Of a stretch of 64,000 nt of DNA, positions 27,225-37,500 are shown in pieces (positions within the stretch are counted from its first letter, which is position 1; every line of letters begins with the position of its first letter). The notes beneath the pieces are model-generated. The model saw only the letters and a program-made list of their open reading frames with translations, did no database searches and was not told the origin of the DNA. The stretch comes from Kangiella sp. GTDB lineage: Bacteria; Pseudomonadota; Gammaproteobacteria; Enterobacterales; Kangiellaceae. Made by a program: the position numbers and the translations under genes. The stretch is taken from contig JANQSG010000017.1 in the NCBI GenBank assembly GCA_028284185.1, positions 282,476 to 346,475 of the forward strand, read 5' to 3'.

Positions 27225-28838
27225 TTATTGCTCAAGCGATTTATATTTTTCGCGCAAGTTATTACGGATCTTAATCGCCGCAATATTCAATAAAATAATA
27301 ATTAATACTAACAATAAAGCAGTGGCATAAACCAATGGTCTGGCTGCTTCAACATTTGGACTCTGGAAACCTACATCATAAATATGAAAACCCAGGTGCA
27401 TAAATTTACGCTCCAGATGCAAAAATGGTGCATTAGCATCCAGGGGTAAAGTTGGCGCTAATTTCACTACCCCCACCAGCATCAATGGAGCAACTTCACC
27501 TGCGGCACGTGCCACCGCTAAAATCAAACCGGTCATCATGGCAGGACTGGCCATCGGCAATACAGTTTTCCATAAAGTCTCAAACTTAGTGGCACCCAAA
27601 GCCAGACTACCTTCACGAATAGCGCTTGGAATACGCGCCAGACCTTCCTCAGTAGAAACAATCACTACTGGCAAAGTTAATAGTGCTAAGGTTAATGAAG
27701 CCCAAATCAAACCTGGGGTACCAAACATAGGCGATGGCTTAACTTCTGGATAAAACAGCTCATCTATCGAGCCACCCAGAAAATACACAAAAAAGCCTAA
27801 ACCAAATACGCCATAAACAATCGAAGGCACACCTGCCAAGTTGTTTACTGCAATACGAATAGTTCGGGTTAATGGACCTTGCTTGGCGTATTCGCGCATA
27901 TAAACCGCTGCGATCACGCCTAATGGTGTCACCACCACTGACATCAACAAGACCATCAAGATGGTGCCGAAAATTGCGGGAAAAACACCACCTTCGGTAT
28001 TGGCCTCACGCGGTTCATCAAAAATAAATTCGCCTAACTTGGAAAAATAGTGACCAATTTTTGAAAAGAAGCCCATTTGATTCGGCTGGAAAGAGCGCAC
28101 CATTAACGATGCATTAACGCTTTTGGTTTCACCGCCAATCAATTCAAACTCAGCACTATCACGCTTAATCTGAGCATAAAGTTTTTGTAACTCAGCTTGA
28201 TAATCTAAAAATTGCTGATTGAACTGTGCTCTTTGCTGATCCAAATCAGCCAAAGCTTCAGGCGTTAATTTATCATCCAGCTCTAAACGTCTTTGCTCTA
28301 AACGCAATTGCTCCAGATCGTAGTTAATACTACCAATATCATCCGCTTCAATTTCACGAATTTGATCATGTAAATCGCTGGCACGCTCAATAATGGCTTC
28401 AAGATTTTCGCCAGTTGCTTCTACTGACTTACCGTCCATAGAAATACTGTTGATAAAACCGTATAAATTGCCCCATTCGCGACGCTCAACCACCACTACA
28501 TCATTATGAGTCGATTCTTTTTTAATGTCTTTCAAATCAAGCCAACGGAAATCGATACCATATTGATCACGGTTACCCATTTTGATTAGATATTGCTCAC
28601 GCTCCACACCATTTTGTATATCTTCTTCATGATTATGGATCTCACCCATCACAACTTCTTTTTTGTCATCCAAATCCAGCTCAAAGGTTTTTACTTCGGC
28701 TGGCCAGAAATGACTTAAACCACGTACAGCTATTAATAACAGCAGCCCCACTACCATAATGATTGAGATACTGATAGCACCCGCATTTAACCAAACCCAG
28801 TGTTGTCCGCCTTGAAAGAAATTTTTATTGTTACTCAT
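27225..28838 (-). CDS. pstA: Phosphate ABC transporter permease PstA (large form)
   Basis: A 537-residue permease, nearly twice the length of E. coli PstA. One N-terminal helix (about 15-38) is followed by a large extracytoplasmic domain (about 40-270) that includes a charged coiled coil rich in Glu, Gln and Leu (about 140-230), as in the DUF3333 class. The C-terminal 270 residues form the permease, with the EAA-type loop [20 protein letters not shown]. It pairs with PstC. Its start lies 12 bases after the pstC stop. Confidence 0.94.
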   Translation of the reverse strand: MSNNKNFFQGGQHWVWLNAGAISISIIMVVGLLLLIAVRGLSHFWPAEVKTFELDLDDKKEVVMGEIHNHEEDIQNGVEREQYLIKMGNRDQYGIDFRWLDLKDIKKESTHNDVVVVERREWGNLYGFINSISMDGKSVEATGENLEAIIERASDLHDQIREIEADDIGSINYDLEQLRLEQRRLELDDKLTPEALADLDQQRAQFNQQFLDYQAELQKLYAQIKRDSAEFELIGGETKSVNASLMVRSFQPNQMGFFSKIGHYFSKLGEFIFDEPREANTEGGVFPAIFGTILMVLLMSVVVTPLGVIAAVYMREYAKQGPLTRTIRIAVNNLAGVPSIVYGVFGLGFFVYFLGGSIDELFYPEVKPSPMFGTPGLIWASLTLALLTLPVVIVSTEEGLARIPSAIREGSLALGATKFETLWKTVLPMASPAMMTGLILAVARAAGEVAPLMLVGVVKLAPTLPLDANAPFLHLERKFMHLGFHIYDVGFQSPNVEAARPLVYATALLLVLIIILLNIAAIKIRNNLREKYKSLEQ

Positions 28839-28850
28839 TGCTTAAACTCC

Positions 28851-31094
28851 TTAAAGCGAACCGTATTTAGTGCGCAGACGTTGACGAACCACTTCCGCGA
28901 TAGTGTTAAAGACAAAAGTAAATAAGAACAATACAAAAGCTGCCAGGAACAACACTCGGTAGTGCGATGAGCCCACTTCCGACTCCGGCATTTCAACCGC
29001 AATATTGGCTGAAAGAGTACGCATACCTTCAAAGATATTCATATCCATAATCGGCGTATTACCGGTGGCCATCAAAACAATCATAGTTTCACCCACCGCA
29101 CGGCCCAAGCCGATCATCAATGCTGAAAAAATGCCTGGGCTGGCCGTTGGCAACACCACCCGCATCATCGTTTGCCAGGGACTGGCACCCAGTGCCAAAG
29201 AACCATTGGTTAAGTGTTTCGGCACACTAAATACCGCGTCTTCGGTAATCGAGAAAATGGTGGGGATCACCGCAAAACCCATGGCAATACCTACAACCAG
29301 AGAATTACGTTGATCATAATTAATACCAATGGAATTCAACCAGGCTGGCATATTGCCATCGAACATAACCGCTTCTAACGGCTCACCTAACCAGAAAGCC
29401 AACACAGTTCCGAAAATAATCACCGGGAACAACAAAGCTGCCTGCCAACCATCAGGGATACGGTGTTTGAACGAAACTGGCGCCTTGTGCCAGACATAAC
29501 CAAATAAGACCGTTAAAATGGGCAACAAAATTATAATCATAGTAATGCCCATCAAATTTTCTTCAACCATCGGTGCTAGCCATAAGCCTGCCAGGAAACC
29601 CAGAATTACCGTTGGTAAAGCCTCCATGATTTCTACGGTGGGCTTAACCATGCCACGCATCTTTGGTGACATAAAATAGGCAGTAAAAATTGCGCCAAAA
29701 ATAGCCAGTGGCAGCGCAAATAACATGGCATAAAAAGCGGCTTTAAAAGTACCAAAGCTTAAAGGAACCAGCGAAAATTTCGATTCAAAATCATTGGTCG
29801 AAGCTGAAGATTGCCAGGTAAAGGAAGGTTCCTCATAACTTTCGTACCAAACCTTATTCCATAGCGACGACCAGGAAATTTCCGGATGTTCATTCTCAAC
29901 ATCAAATAAATTGGCCGTGCCATTCTGACCAATAGCAATTAACTTGTTGCTGCGCGAATTAATGGCAAAAGCAGAAACTGGCTGAGCAAAATTAATAGTT
30001 TCTAAATGGCGCTCCGAAGTAGTATAGAAAATATCAATTCGCCCCTCACTGTCCGCAGCAATAAAACCTTTACGACGTACTTCTGGAATGATGTTGACGA
30101 CAGGCTTACTGGATAATTCAAAGCTTCGAATATGGGTTAAGATAAAATCATTATTTTGTTCACGAACTGGAAACCATTGGTGGATCTGACCTAGACTATC
30201 GCCAATCAACAAAGAAGTCTGTCCCAATAGAAAAGTAGCTTTAGAAACCTCGACTCCTTCTTCCGTTAGACGTTTCTGCTCCGTTTGCACCCAGTCACCC
30301 GATTTATAGCGATAAATGCCAATTTCGCCTTGTTTACCAATGACGTAAAGCCAATCAGGACCTTCCGTTGCCAGCACATAATCTGCCTTAAAGCTTGGCG
30401 TTAAAGTGGTTATTTCATTTTCCTCTAAACTAAAGCCATCATCCAAAAATGATTCTTCCAGACTATAGGTTTTAACCACCACTTGATTGTCGGCTGTGAT
30501 AGCTGTAACAAGCAAACCATCTTCCCAACGCTTACCATTAATTGTTTTAATTGCACTGTCAGCTAATTCAAAAGCATCTTCACCAAAAGGATATTCCACA
30601 CTAGCGGTTATTTTACGTTTATCGTTAGGATAACTGATGGCATATTTTTGATTCACTAATTGAAAACTGCCATCTGCAAAACCTAAAACTAATAAACCTT
30701 TGAGATCCATCTTGCTGATAGCTGATAGCTCAGAGTCTGTAACAATTTGTGCTTGACCAATGGTTTGTGAACTCAACAAATCCACAAACTGCATTTGGCC
30801 GTCATGATCCAAACTAAAAGCAATTTCGCCATATTCCTCAACCCCCAAATATACAATATTCTGTTGAGGCCATCGGGATTCACTATTAAGTTCCACATGC
30901 GCAGGCTTAAAAATGGGCAGAACCACCCAGAACAAATAGAAGCAAATAAGCACAACAGCAGCAATCACTGATAAGCCACCCATAGCAATGCCATAACGAG
31001 CTAATAAGTCATTGATTTTTCTTCTTTTATGCTTACCACTATGAGTTTGCTGATCAAGCAACTGACGAGTTTTTTCTTTGATAGAAATTTCCAT
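28851..31094 (-). CDS. pstC: Phosphate ABC transporter permease PstC (large form with propeller-like domain)
   Basis: A 747-residue permease. After a basic N-terminus and one helix (about 45-68) come about 370 extracytoplasmic residues with repeated beta-hairpin segments, each of roughly 40 residues, resembling WD/propeller blades. The C-terminal permease has six helices and the EAA loop NGSLALGASPWQTMMRVVLP. I used the ATG at 31094; a TTG 45 bases upstream lacks homology. It is the first gene of pstCAB-phoU-phoBR and is divergent from the porin gene, the two sharing a region with Pho half-sites. Confidence 0.93.
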   Translation of the reverse strand: MEISIKEKTRQLLDQQTHSGKHKRRKINDLLARYGIAMGGLSVIAAVVLICFYLFWVVLPIFKPAHVELNSESRWPQQNIVYLGVEEYGEIAFSLDHDGQMQFVDLLSSQTIGQAQIVTDSELSAISKMDLKGLLVLGFADGSFQLVNQKYAISYPNDKRKITASVEYPFGEDAFELADSAIKTINGKRWEDGLLVTAITADNQVVVKTYSLEESFLDDGFSLEENEITTLTPSFKADYVLATEGPDWLYVIGKQGEIGIYRYKSGDWVQTEQKRLTEEGVEVSKATFLLGQTSLLIGDSLGQIHQWFPVREQNNDFILTHIRSFELSSKPVVNIIPEVRRKGFIAADSEGRIDIFYTTSERHLETINFAQPVSAFAINSRSNKLIAIGQNGTANLFDVENEHPEISWSSLWNKVWYESYEEPSFTWQSSASTNDFESKFSLVPLSFGTFKAAFYAMLFALPLAIFGAIFTAYFMSPKMRGMVKPTVEIMEALPTVILGFLAGLWLAPMVEENLMGITMIIILLPILTVLFGYVWHKAPVSFKHRIPDGWQAALLFPVIIFGTVLAFWLGEPLEAVMFDGNMPAWLNSIGINYDQRNSLVVGIAMGFAVIPTIFSITEDAVFSVPKHLTNGSLALGASPWQTMMRVVLPTASPGIFSALMIGLGRAVGETMIVLMATGNTPIMDMNIFEGMRTLSANIAVEMPESEVGSSHYRVLFLAAFVLFLFTFVFNTIAEVVRQRLRTKYGSL

Positions 31095-31154
31095 AGTGCT
31101 TTGAAATAATAGTCTTGGAATGTGATGAATTGAGTGCAATTATAACCAGCTAAT

Positions 31155-31203
31155 ATGACATTTATGTGAACCTCACACTATTGATGAAGACGGTTTATGA
31201 CAC
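31155..31203 (-). promoter_or_regulatory. Pho-box-like half-sites upstream of pstC
   Basis: Minus-strand 7-mers GTGTCAT (31197-31203), with CCGTCTT 11 bases downstream, and ATGTCAT (31155-31161) resemble PhoB half-sites. They lie 60-110 bases upstream of pstC. The match is weaker than for pstS and the porin. Confidence 0.45.
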
Positions 31204-31270
31204 AATCAGCTTACTACTAATAATCACTAATTTTACTTAAAGTTCCGTAAAATCGGTTATCTTCACGACT

Positions 31271-31315
31271 CTGTCGTCATTTTGTCATGGAAATGTCATA
31301 TAAAATCATTACAAT
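31271..31315 (+). promoter_or_regulatory. Pho box and -10 element of the porin gene
   Basis: Three 7-mers spaced by exactly 11 bases, CTGTCGT, TTGTCAT and ATGTCAT, end at 31299. Ten bases later is TACAAT, a good -10. This is the canonical PhoB-dependent layout, with the Pho box replacing the -35. Confidence 0.88.
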
Positions 31316-31358
31316 GCCGCCGTCTGTTAAATAAAAACCCTCTTTTTTGGAGATGACA

Positions 31359-32489
31359 ATGAAATTAAAATTATTAGCCGCGGCTATTGCAGCTGCAATC
31401 TCAACTCCTGCTTTCGCTGAAGGTGAAGCTTCTGCCAAAGCTGGTAAAGGTTTTAATGTGAAAAAAGGTGACGTTACTTTCGAAGTTGGCGGTCGTTTAC
31501 AATATGACATTGACTACACGGATGGTGATGCTTTTGAAAAATCGGATGTAAGCGCTTCTGATACTGAATTACGCCGTGCTCGCATGTTCTTAAAAGCCAA
31601 AATTGCTAAAGACTGGGAAGCCAAGTTACAAGCTGACTTTAAAGATGATGGTTCTACCAAATTGGCTGATGCTTACTTAAAGTATAAAGGCTGGAGTGCC
31701 GCCACTGTTACTCTTGGTAAGCACAAGACTCCTTTTGGTTTAGAAGAACAAATTTCATCTAAAGACATTACTGCCATCGAGCGTACTATGGGTACTAACG
31801 CTTTTGCAGCTGGTCGTAAATATGGTATCTCTTTAGGTAATGCTTCTAAAGACATGAGCTGGTCTTTAGGTCTATTTGATTTTGGTGATGAAGGTAACCA
31901 CATCGCGACTGGTTTGGTTGGTCGTGTTACATTCGCACCAATCGTTTCTAAAGACGAAGTGTTGCATTTAGGTGCTGGCTACCGTCAAAACCGTTTAGCG
32001 GGCGATGCGTTTAAAGATGCAGATCAACGCCTGGAGATCCACACTGCTGCTGAAAAAGTAGGTTCAGGTACTATCATTGGTCAAAGCTTCATGGCTTACA
32101 ACTTCGAAGTTGCTTATGCTGCAGGTCCTTTCCATGCACAAGCTGAATACTTTGATGGTGAAGTTGATGGCGGCACTGGTACCGATACCGATCTTTCTGG
32201 CTACTATGCTCAGTTTGGTTATATCTTAACTGGCGAGTCTCGCCCATACAGCAAAGGCAAATTCAAGCGTGTTAAGCCAAAAGGTAACGCTGGTGCATGG
32301 GAAGTCTTTGGTCGTTACAGCCAATACGAACCAGGCTCAGATGAAGCCAATGCCTTTACTTTAGGTTTGAACTACTACGCCAACAATGCCGTACGTGTAG
32401 GCCTTAACTATGTTAAAGGTGATCTAACTGAAGGTGGCGTTGATAAAGACGGCGACGCAATCGCAATGCGTTTCCAATACGTTTTCTAG
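31359..32489 (+). CDS. Phosphate-selective porin, OprP/OprO family
   Basis: A 376-residue outer-membrane porin. The signal peptide MKLKLLAAAIAAAISTPAFA is cleaved before EGE. A 16-strand-type barrel follows with the family's features: GGRLQYDIDYTD near the N-terminus, ELRRARMFLKAKI, KTPFGLEEQISS and a terminal aromatic strand ending in FQYVF. It should let phosphate or pyrophosphate through the outer membrane under starvation, consistent with the Pho box upstream. The start with GGAG six bases before it was chosen over a TTG 12 bases upstream. A terminator follows. Confidence 0.92.
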   Translation: MKLKLLAAAIAAAISTPAFAEGEASAKAGKGFNVKKGDVTFEVGGRLQYDIDYTDGDAFEKSDVSASDTELRRARMFLKAKIAKDWEAKLQADFKDDGSTKLADAYLKYKGWSAATVTLGKHKTPFGLEEQISSKDITAIERTMGTNAFAAGRKYGISLGNASKDMSWSLGLFDFGDEGNHIATGLVGRVTFAPIVSKDEVLHLGAGYRQNRLAGDAFKDADQRLEIHTAAEKVGSGTIIGQSFMAYNFEVAYAAGPFHAQAEYFDGEVDGGTGTDTDLSGYYAQFGYILTGESRPYSKGKFKRVKPKGNAGAWEVFGRYSQYEPGSDEANAFTLGLNYYANNAVRVGLNYVKGDLTEGGVDKDGDAIAMRFQYVF

Positions 32490-32512
32490 TAATCTTTTTA
32501 CCAGAAAATCAT

Positions 32513-32538
32513 AAAGGGCGCATCAAGCGCCCTTTTTA
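32513..32538. terminator. Bidirectional rho-independent terminator
   Basis: Perfect 9-bp stem AAAGGGCGC / GCGCCCTTT, loop ATCAA, followed by T residues. It lies between the convergent porin and TonB-receptor genes. Confidence 0.85.
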
Positions 32539-32549
32539 ATGCTTGAAAT

Positions 32550-34442
32550 TTATTCCATTAACCAACTCAAACTTAAGCCAAAGCTGCGACCATGAGCTAA
32601 AGGCACCAATTCATCCTGAGAGTTATAATAGCGTCTGTCTAAAAGATTGCCTATTGAAAAGCTTATCTTTAGATCTGATTGCAACTCATAAGTCGCACTG
32701 GTATCAACAACTAAAGTCGAAGGAGTTCTCCGCTCGCTGAAAGCTACTTTATTCTTATGCTGACGATAATCCAGATCGACTATCCACTGCCATTTATTAA
32801 ACTCATAATTAGATTTCAGTGTCAGTCGATTAGAAGGAATATCAATTAAAGGATTACCTCTTTCATCTTCACCCTTTACAGAGGACAAAGAAGCTTGCAA
32901 ATTCCAGGTATCCGCAAGCTTGTAACTGGATTCAAATTCCACACCATGAATAATGCCATCTTGTAAATTTCTAAAACTTAATAACTCAGTTGCAATCTCA
33001 ATTCTCTCAATATAGTTATCTATTTTTTGCCAATACAAGTTAAAGGCCCAGTCAATTCCATTATTTCGAAACTTCAGTCCCAAATCCAAGCTATGGTTGG
33101 TTTCTTTATCTAGGTTTGGGTTACCCATAACTTCACCACGTCCAGTAGTACCTGCAAAAAAACGTTCACTTACTGTAGGAAAGCGCACCCCGGTTCCTAA
33201 ATTGGCGGTAAAGTATAAGTCGTTTTTAAACGAATGAGATAAGCCAACAAAACCAATTATCGCGTCATCCACAATAGAGTTACCACTTGCGTTTTTCACC
33301 CTATGATGAATTATGCGGCTACCAATTTGCCACTTGGTTCCTCCCCAATAATCACTTAAAGTTGCATATACACCGATTTCACTTTCCTGCGCATTAGACA
33401 GACTATGGGTAAGGATTGCGCTATTGTCCACAAGACTCCTTCTTAAATCAGTTGCTTCAATATTAACTCTATGTAAATAGTCAAAACCCCACTCACTCTC
33501 AAGACTGTCATTAGAAAAGAAGAGTAGTTGCTTAAAACCAAGTCCAATGTCATCAGACTGATTGGTCGCCAAGTTAATGCGGTTGGCAGGCCTGATGGTT
33601 TCAGTTTGTATCTTGTTTGGGTGAGTAAATAAGGAGAATTTCCAACTATCAGCATCAAAGACGAGTTGGCTTAGCCAATGTCTTTCGACGGGGACAGTGA
33701 CAATCTGCTCAGGGAAACGTGTACTGGAACGACCAATATCCTCACCATAACTGGCTAAGTTAGTCCAACTCAAATCAAAATTGTCAAATTTCCACTCTTT
33801 AATGAAACTTAATGAATATTGATCATAAGCATCATTCAGTAAACTGCCTTCCACATCTTTTGCTCGATTAGCACTTTGTCGACCTATACCGAGAGACCAG
33901 TCTTCTCCTGCTGTACCAATTAATTGATGATTGCGATTACCAACAGAATCATAACCAAGCATTAATTGTGTTCGATTAAAAAATCGAGGAATCAATTTAA
34001 CAGTTCCACCTAATGACCCCGAGAAAAATATTGTGGATGCAGGGCCACGTATGGCTGCCACTGATTCAAACAACATAGGGTGTAAAAAAGAAGTCGCAAC
34101 CCCTGCTCTACGCTCGGCTTTAAGTGGAACCTGATCGATATAGGTTAATACTCTTTGCCGCGAAACACCACGAATGGAATAAACCTGAAACAAACCGGCC
34201 TGACCATTCTCAGCAATGCCCGGTAACTCAATTATTGCATCTAATACTGAATGCGGTGCAATACCTTTTTCCAATAAATCCACATGACTATTAGTGGTAT
34301 TCAGTTCAGCAAAATGATTTAGCGCATATCGATTACCCTTAATGATTAATACTTCATCATCTTTTTCAGTTTCTTTCTCTAGTGCATGAAGAGGTAAGTT
34401 ATAAGCAACCAAGAATGACAAAAGAGCATAACGAAAAGGCAT
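32550..34442 (-). CDS. TonB-dependent outer-membrane receptor
   Basis: A 630-residue receptor. A signal peptide (cleaved near HALEK) is followed by a TonB-box-like DEVLIIKG, a plug domain (about 45-160, with ELPGIAENG, YSIRGVSRQR and AAIRGPASTIFF) and a 22-strand barrel ending FGLSLSWLME. The barrel has VSERFFAGTTGRGEVMGNPNL and NLLDRRYYN, typical of the class. The substrate is not evident; no Fur box is seen directly upstream, so iron is not assured. It starts only 81 bases after a 4.6-kb gene, with a terminator between. Confidence 0.92.
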   Translation of the reverse strand: MPFRYALLSFLVAYNLPLHALEKETEKDDEVLIIKGNRYALNHFAELNTTNSHVDLLEKGIAPHSVLDAIIELPGIAENGQAGLFQVYSIRGVSRQRVLTYIDQVPLKAERRAGVATSFLHPMLFESVAAIRGPASTIFFSGSLGGTVKLIPRFFNRTQLMLGYDSVGNRNHQLIGTAGEDWSLGIGRQSANRAKDVEGSLLNDAYDQYSLSFIKEWKFDNFDLSWTNLASYGEDIGRSSTRFPEQIVTVPVERHWLSQLVFDADSWKFSLFTHPNKIQTETIRPANRINLATNQSDDIGLGFKQLLFFSNDSLESEWGFDYLHRVNIEATDLRRSLVDNSAILTHSLSNAQESEIGVYATLSDYWGGTKWQIGSRIIHHRVKNASGNSIVDDAIIGFVGLSHSFKNDLYFTANLGTGVRFPTVSERFFAGTTGRGEVMGNPNLDKETNHSLDLGLKFRNNGIDWAFNLYWQKIDNYIERIEIATELLSFRNLQDGIIHGVEFESSYKLADTWNLQASLSSVKGEDERGNPLIDIPSNRLTLKSNYEFNKWQWIVDLDYRQHKNKVAFSERRTPSTLVVDTSATYELQSDLKISFSIGNLLDRRYYNSQDELVPLAHGRSFGLSLSWLME

Positions 34443-34469
34443 TTGCAAAAACTCTATGAATTTATTTTA

Positions 34470-34506
34470 AATAAAAAAAACACTGGCAGTATAACTGCCA
34501 GTGTTT
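34470..34506 (-). terminator. Terminator of the large secreted-protein gene
   Basis: Perfect 13-bp stem AAACACTGGCAGT / ACTGCCAGTGTTT with loop ATA. On the minus strand eight T residues follow. Confidence 0.88.
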
Positions 34507-34523
34507 AAAAGTAGAACTAAAAG

Positions 34524-37500
34524 TTATGCGTATTTTCTACGTCTTATTAAACCTGTAAGAGCTAATAAAGCAAGGATACTTAAAGTGAAACTACCACCAC
34601 TTTCCCTATCTCTCTCAATAACAACCGTTGCTCTATTTGAACCAACCGTTGCACCACCTTGAGGATCAGAAAGCACTACACTAAAACCAACATTAGATAT
34701 TAATTCAGTATCCGTAGTTTGAATAGTAATGACTTTATCGGCGGTATCGCCATCAGTCCAAGTTAATGTTCCTGTAGCTTCAGTATAGTTAGTTCCTGCT
34801 AAAGCAAGACCATTTGCTGTCGTGTAGTTAACACTGACAGCATAATCAGAACCACCTGTACGACTAACATTTAAAGTTACAGAGTCACCATTTCTTACGG
34901 TTTTTGTAGTTGTGGTAAAGCCTAAAGCACCGTAATTAGGTTCTGCAACATTTAAAGTAACCACACTAGCCTGATCACCATATGGAGTATTATTAGCCGT
35001 GATCAACTGAGCCTGATAAGTTCCTGGGTCAAGCTCTGAAGCATCGTAGCCTAACTCTACATCAGCCGTGGAATTAGCTGCAATAGTGCCGCTATTACCA
35101 CTCAAAACTTTCAACCAAGGAAGCTCTTTCCAGGAGCATACATCAGTTTCACCAGAAGCAACGCCGACAACCACTTGATAAGTGCGACTTGGCGTCCACA
35201 AGCGCCCCTGACAGTCAATTGCTAAACCTGACTGCGTATTATCAGGTAGTAAATCATCCGGTTCGCCATCGCCACTGAAGTCCTGGTTTTTGGGGAAATT
35301 AAAACCAGAAATTGCTGGGAAGTCTGGTAAACCTGCATCTAATACTACAACGTCAAATGCAGGATCTGCCGCATTAACGTTTACATATAACGCATTACTA
35401 ACAGGGTTAATTGCCAAACCAGCAACGGCCAAACCAACATTCACAGAACGTAGTAAAGTTCCATCAGTTTTAAACTGATGGATAATACTGTCATTCCAAG
35501 AGCCAGAATAAAAGGTATCTGTTAGTGGATCATAAGCAAGACCACGTTGTGAGGCACCGAATGCCGGACAGATTTTATTGCCAGTAACCGTCAATGCTAC
35601 CGGATCCATTTCATGGATACAGTTGTCATTACCTACCTCTACCTGCCATAACATACCGGTACGATTGTTATATGCGATATCAGCAGCAAAAGCACCTGAG
35701 ATTGCAGTATTATCAATCGAATTACCAGTTGAGTTGCCCGAAGGATCATACTGATAAACACCATCCACAGGTGCGCCACCGGCAAGCAGATCACCGACCC
35801 AGAAATTACCAGTATCTTGATTAACACCCATGCCCCAGGCAAAAGTTTGCTCAACAGGGAAGATACCGACAACTTCTATATCAGACTTTTCAGCAATATT
35901 TAAAGCAGCTATATCAAACTTATGACGCATTTTCTTAGCATCCAGGTCACTCAAGGCCTTGGGGCCAAAGTGACGTGTTGTTGGATGAAATGGCCCTGTT
36001 ACTTTCGCCGGACCAGCTGGCGGCATTGCCATCAACAAGAAGGTATATTCGCCTTCAGCATTACCTGTATTTTCGATAGTTACTGTATCGGACTCAGAGC
36101 GACCTTGTGTAATATCGTATGCAGGAAGTTCAGTAGCAATATTTAGCTGAGGTGCGTCCAGTTCTATTGGCGTATTAACCGCAACTTCTGATACAGCAAC
36201 AGTTTTAGCTACATAATTGTTAGCTTCAACATTAACTTTTGTCTCCACATCAGCAACAAACATACTAAAGTAACCATCAGCGAGAGCATTGTCATCAGGC
36301 GTGGCCATTGACATAGTCGTATCACTTCCAGCTGTAATGGTGGCACCATTAATTGCCAAACCAGTATTAGCATCATTAATAATACCCTTAACTATAGAAC
36401 CAGCTCTTGGTATACAAACACCGCCACCAATTTGTACATCATCTACATAAGCGTACCACTCAAATGTCGCTGAATAGTTCCAACGTAGCTGGAATTCAGT
36501 TGCGCCAGCAATTGACGATGATAAATCAACAGCAATTTTTTCTGCTCGATTAGTAGGACTCATCGCTTGGATAGCGGTCCAACCTCCACCATCAACGTTA
36601 ATTTCAACGTTATAAACATCACTCCCGCCAAATGTTCTAAACCAGCTCATGAACTCAAGGTTATTTGATGCTAAGTCAGCAACTTGAATTACCGGAGAGG
36701 TTAATACACCAGCAGTAGTTGAAAAACCACCAGCGTCACTATCAATCACAGCAGCTTCTCCAGTACCTAACAAGTTACCGCGAGAAGTAGATGTTGCAGC
36801 TTTCCAAGTTTCAGCAGAAACTCCTGTATTAGTAACCGTCCAACCTGTTGGTGGAACACCGCCTTCAAAATCTTCTACGAACGATGGAACACTAAACTCA
36901 TAACCGTCGGCTGTACAGCTTGCTAATACCATTAAGTTGAAATCTTGAACCGGAGTATTCTCAGGCAAAATATCAAAACTTTCTGGCATATAGCCATCAA
37001 CAAGAGCGTTTGCAGTAATTTTAACTAAAGTGCCTTCAAATAAGTCAACACTGTATGTACCTGTTACGGGGTTAGAGAATGCTGTAATAGTAGTGCCAGG
37101 GGCAGCAACAACAATCTCAGAATATAACGGTGTATTTAATCCGGAACCATCCATAACTGTACCAGTTACCGTTACCGGAGTTGCGGCATCCAAAGCAATA
37201 TCCACTGTAACTTCAGCATCTTCTGCCACATCAATACCAGTTGAAGATCCTTCGTTCCAACCATACTTAAAGGCAGAAACATCATAACCTGTGCCAACCG
37301 GTAAGGTTGCACTATAATTACCTTCAGCATCAGTCGTTACTGTTAATGCGCCAATAGTAACCTGGGCTCCCACTAATACAGCACCATCAGACGCAGCAGT
37401 AATTTGCCCTATTATTTTACCTGAAGGCCCAGCGACACAATCATCAAACTTAAAGCTGCCAATATAAGTTGACCAGCCAGTAGAATTATCATCAGCTGTT

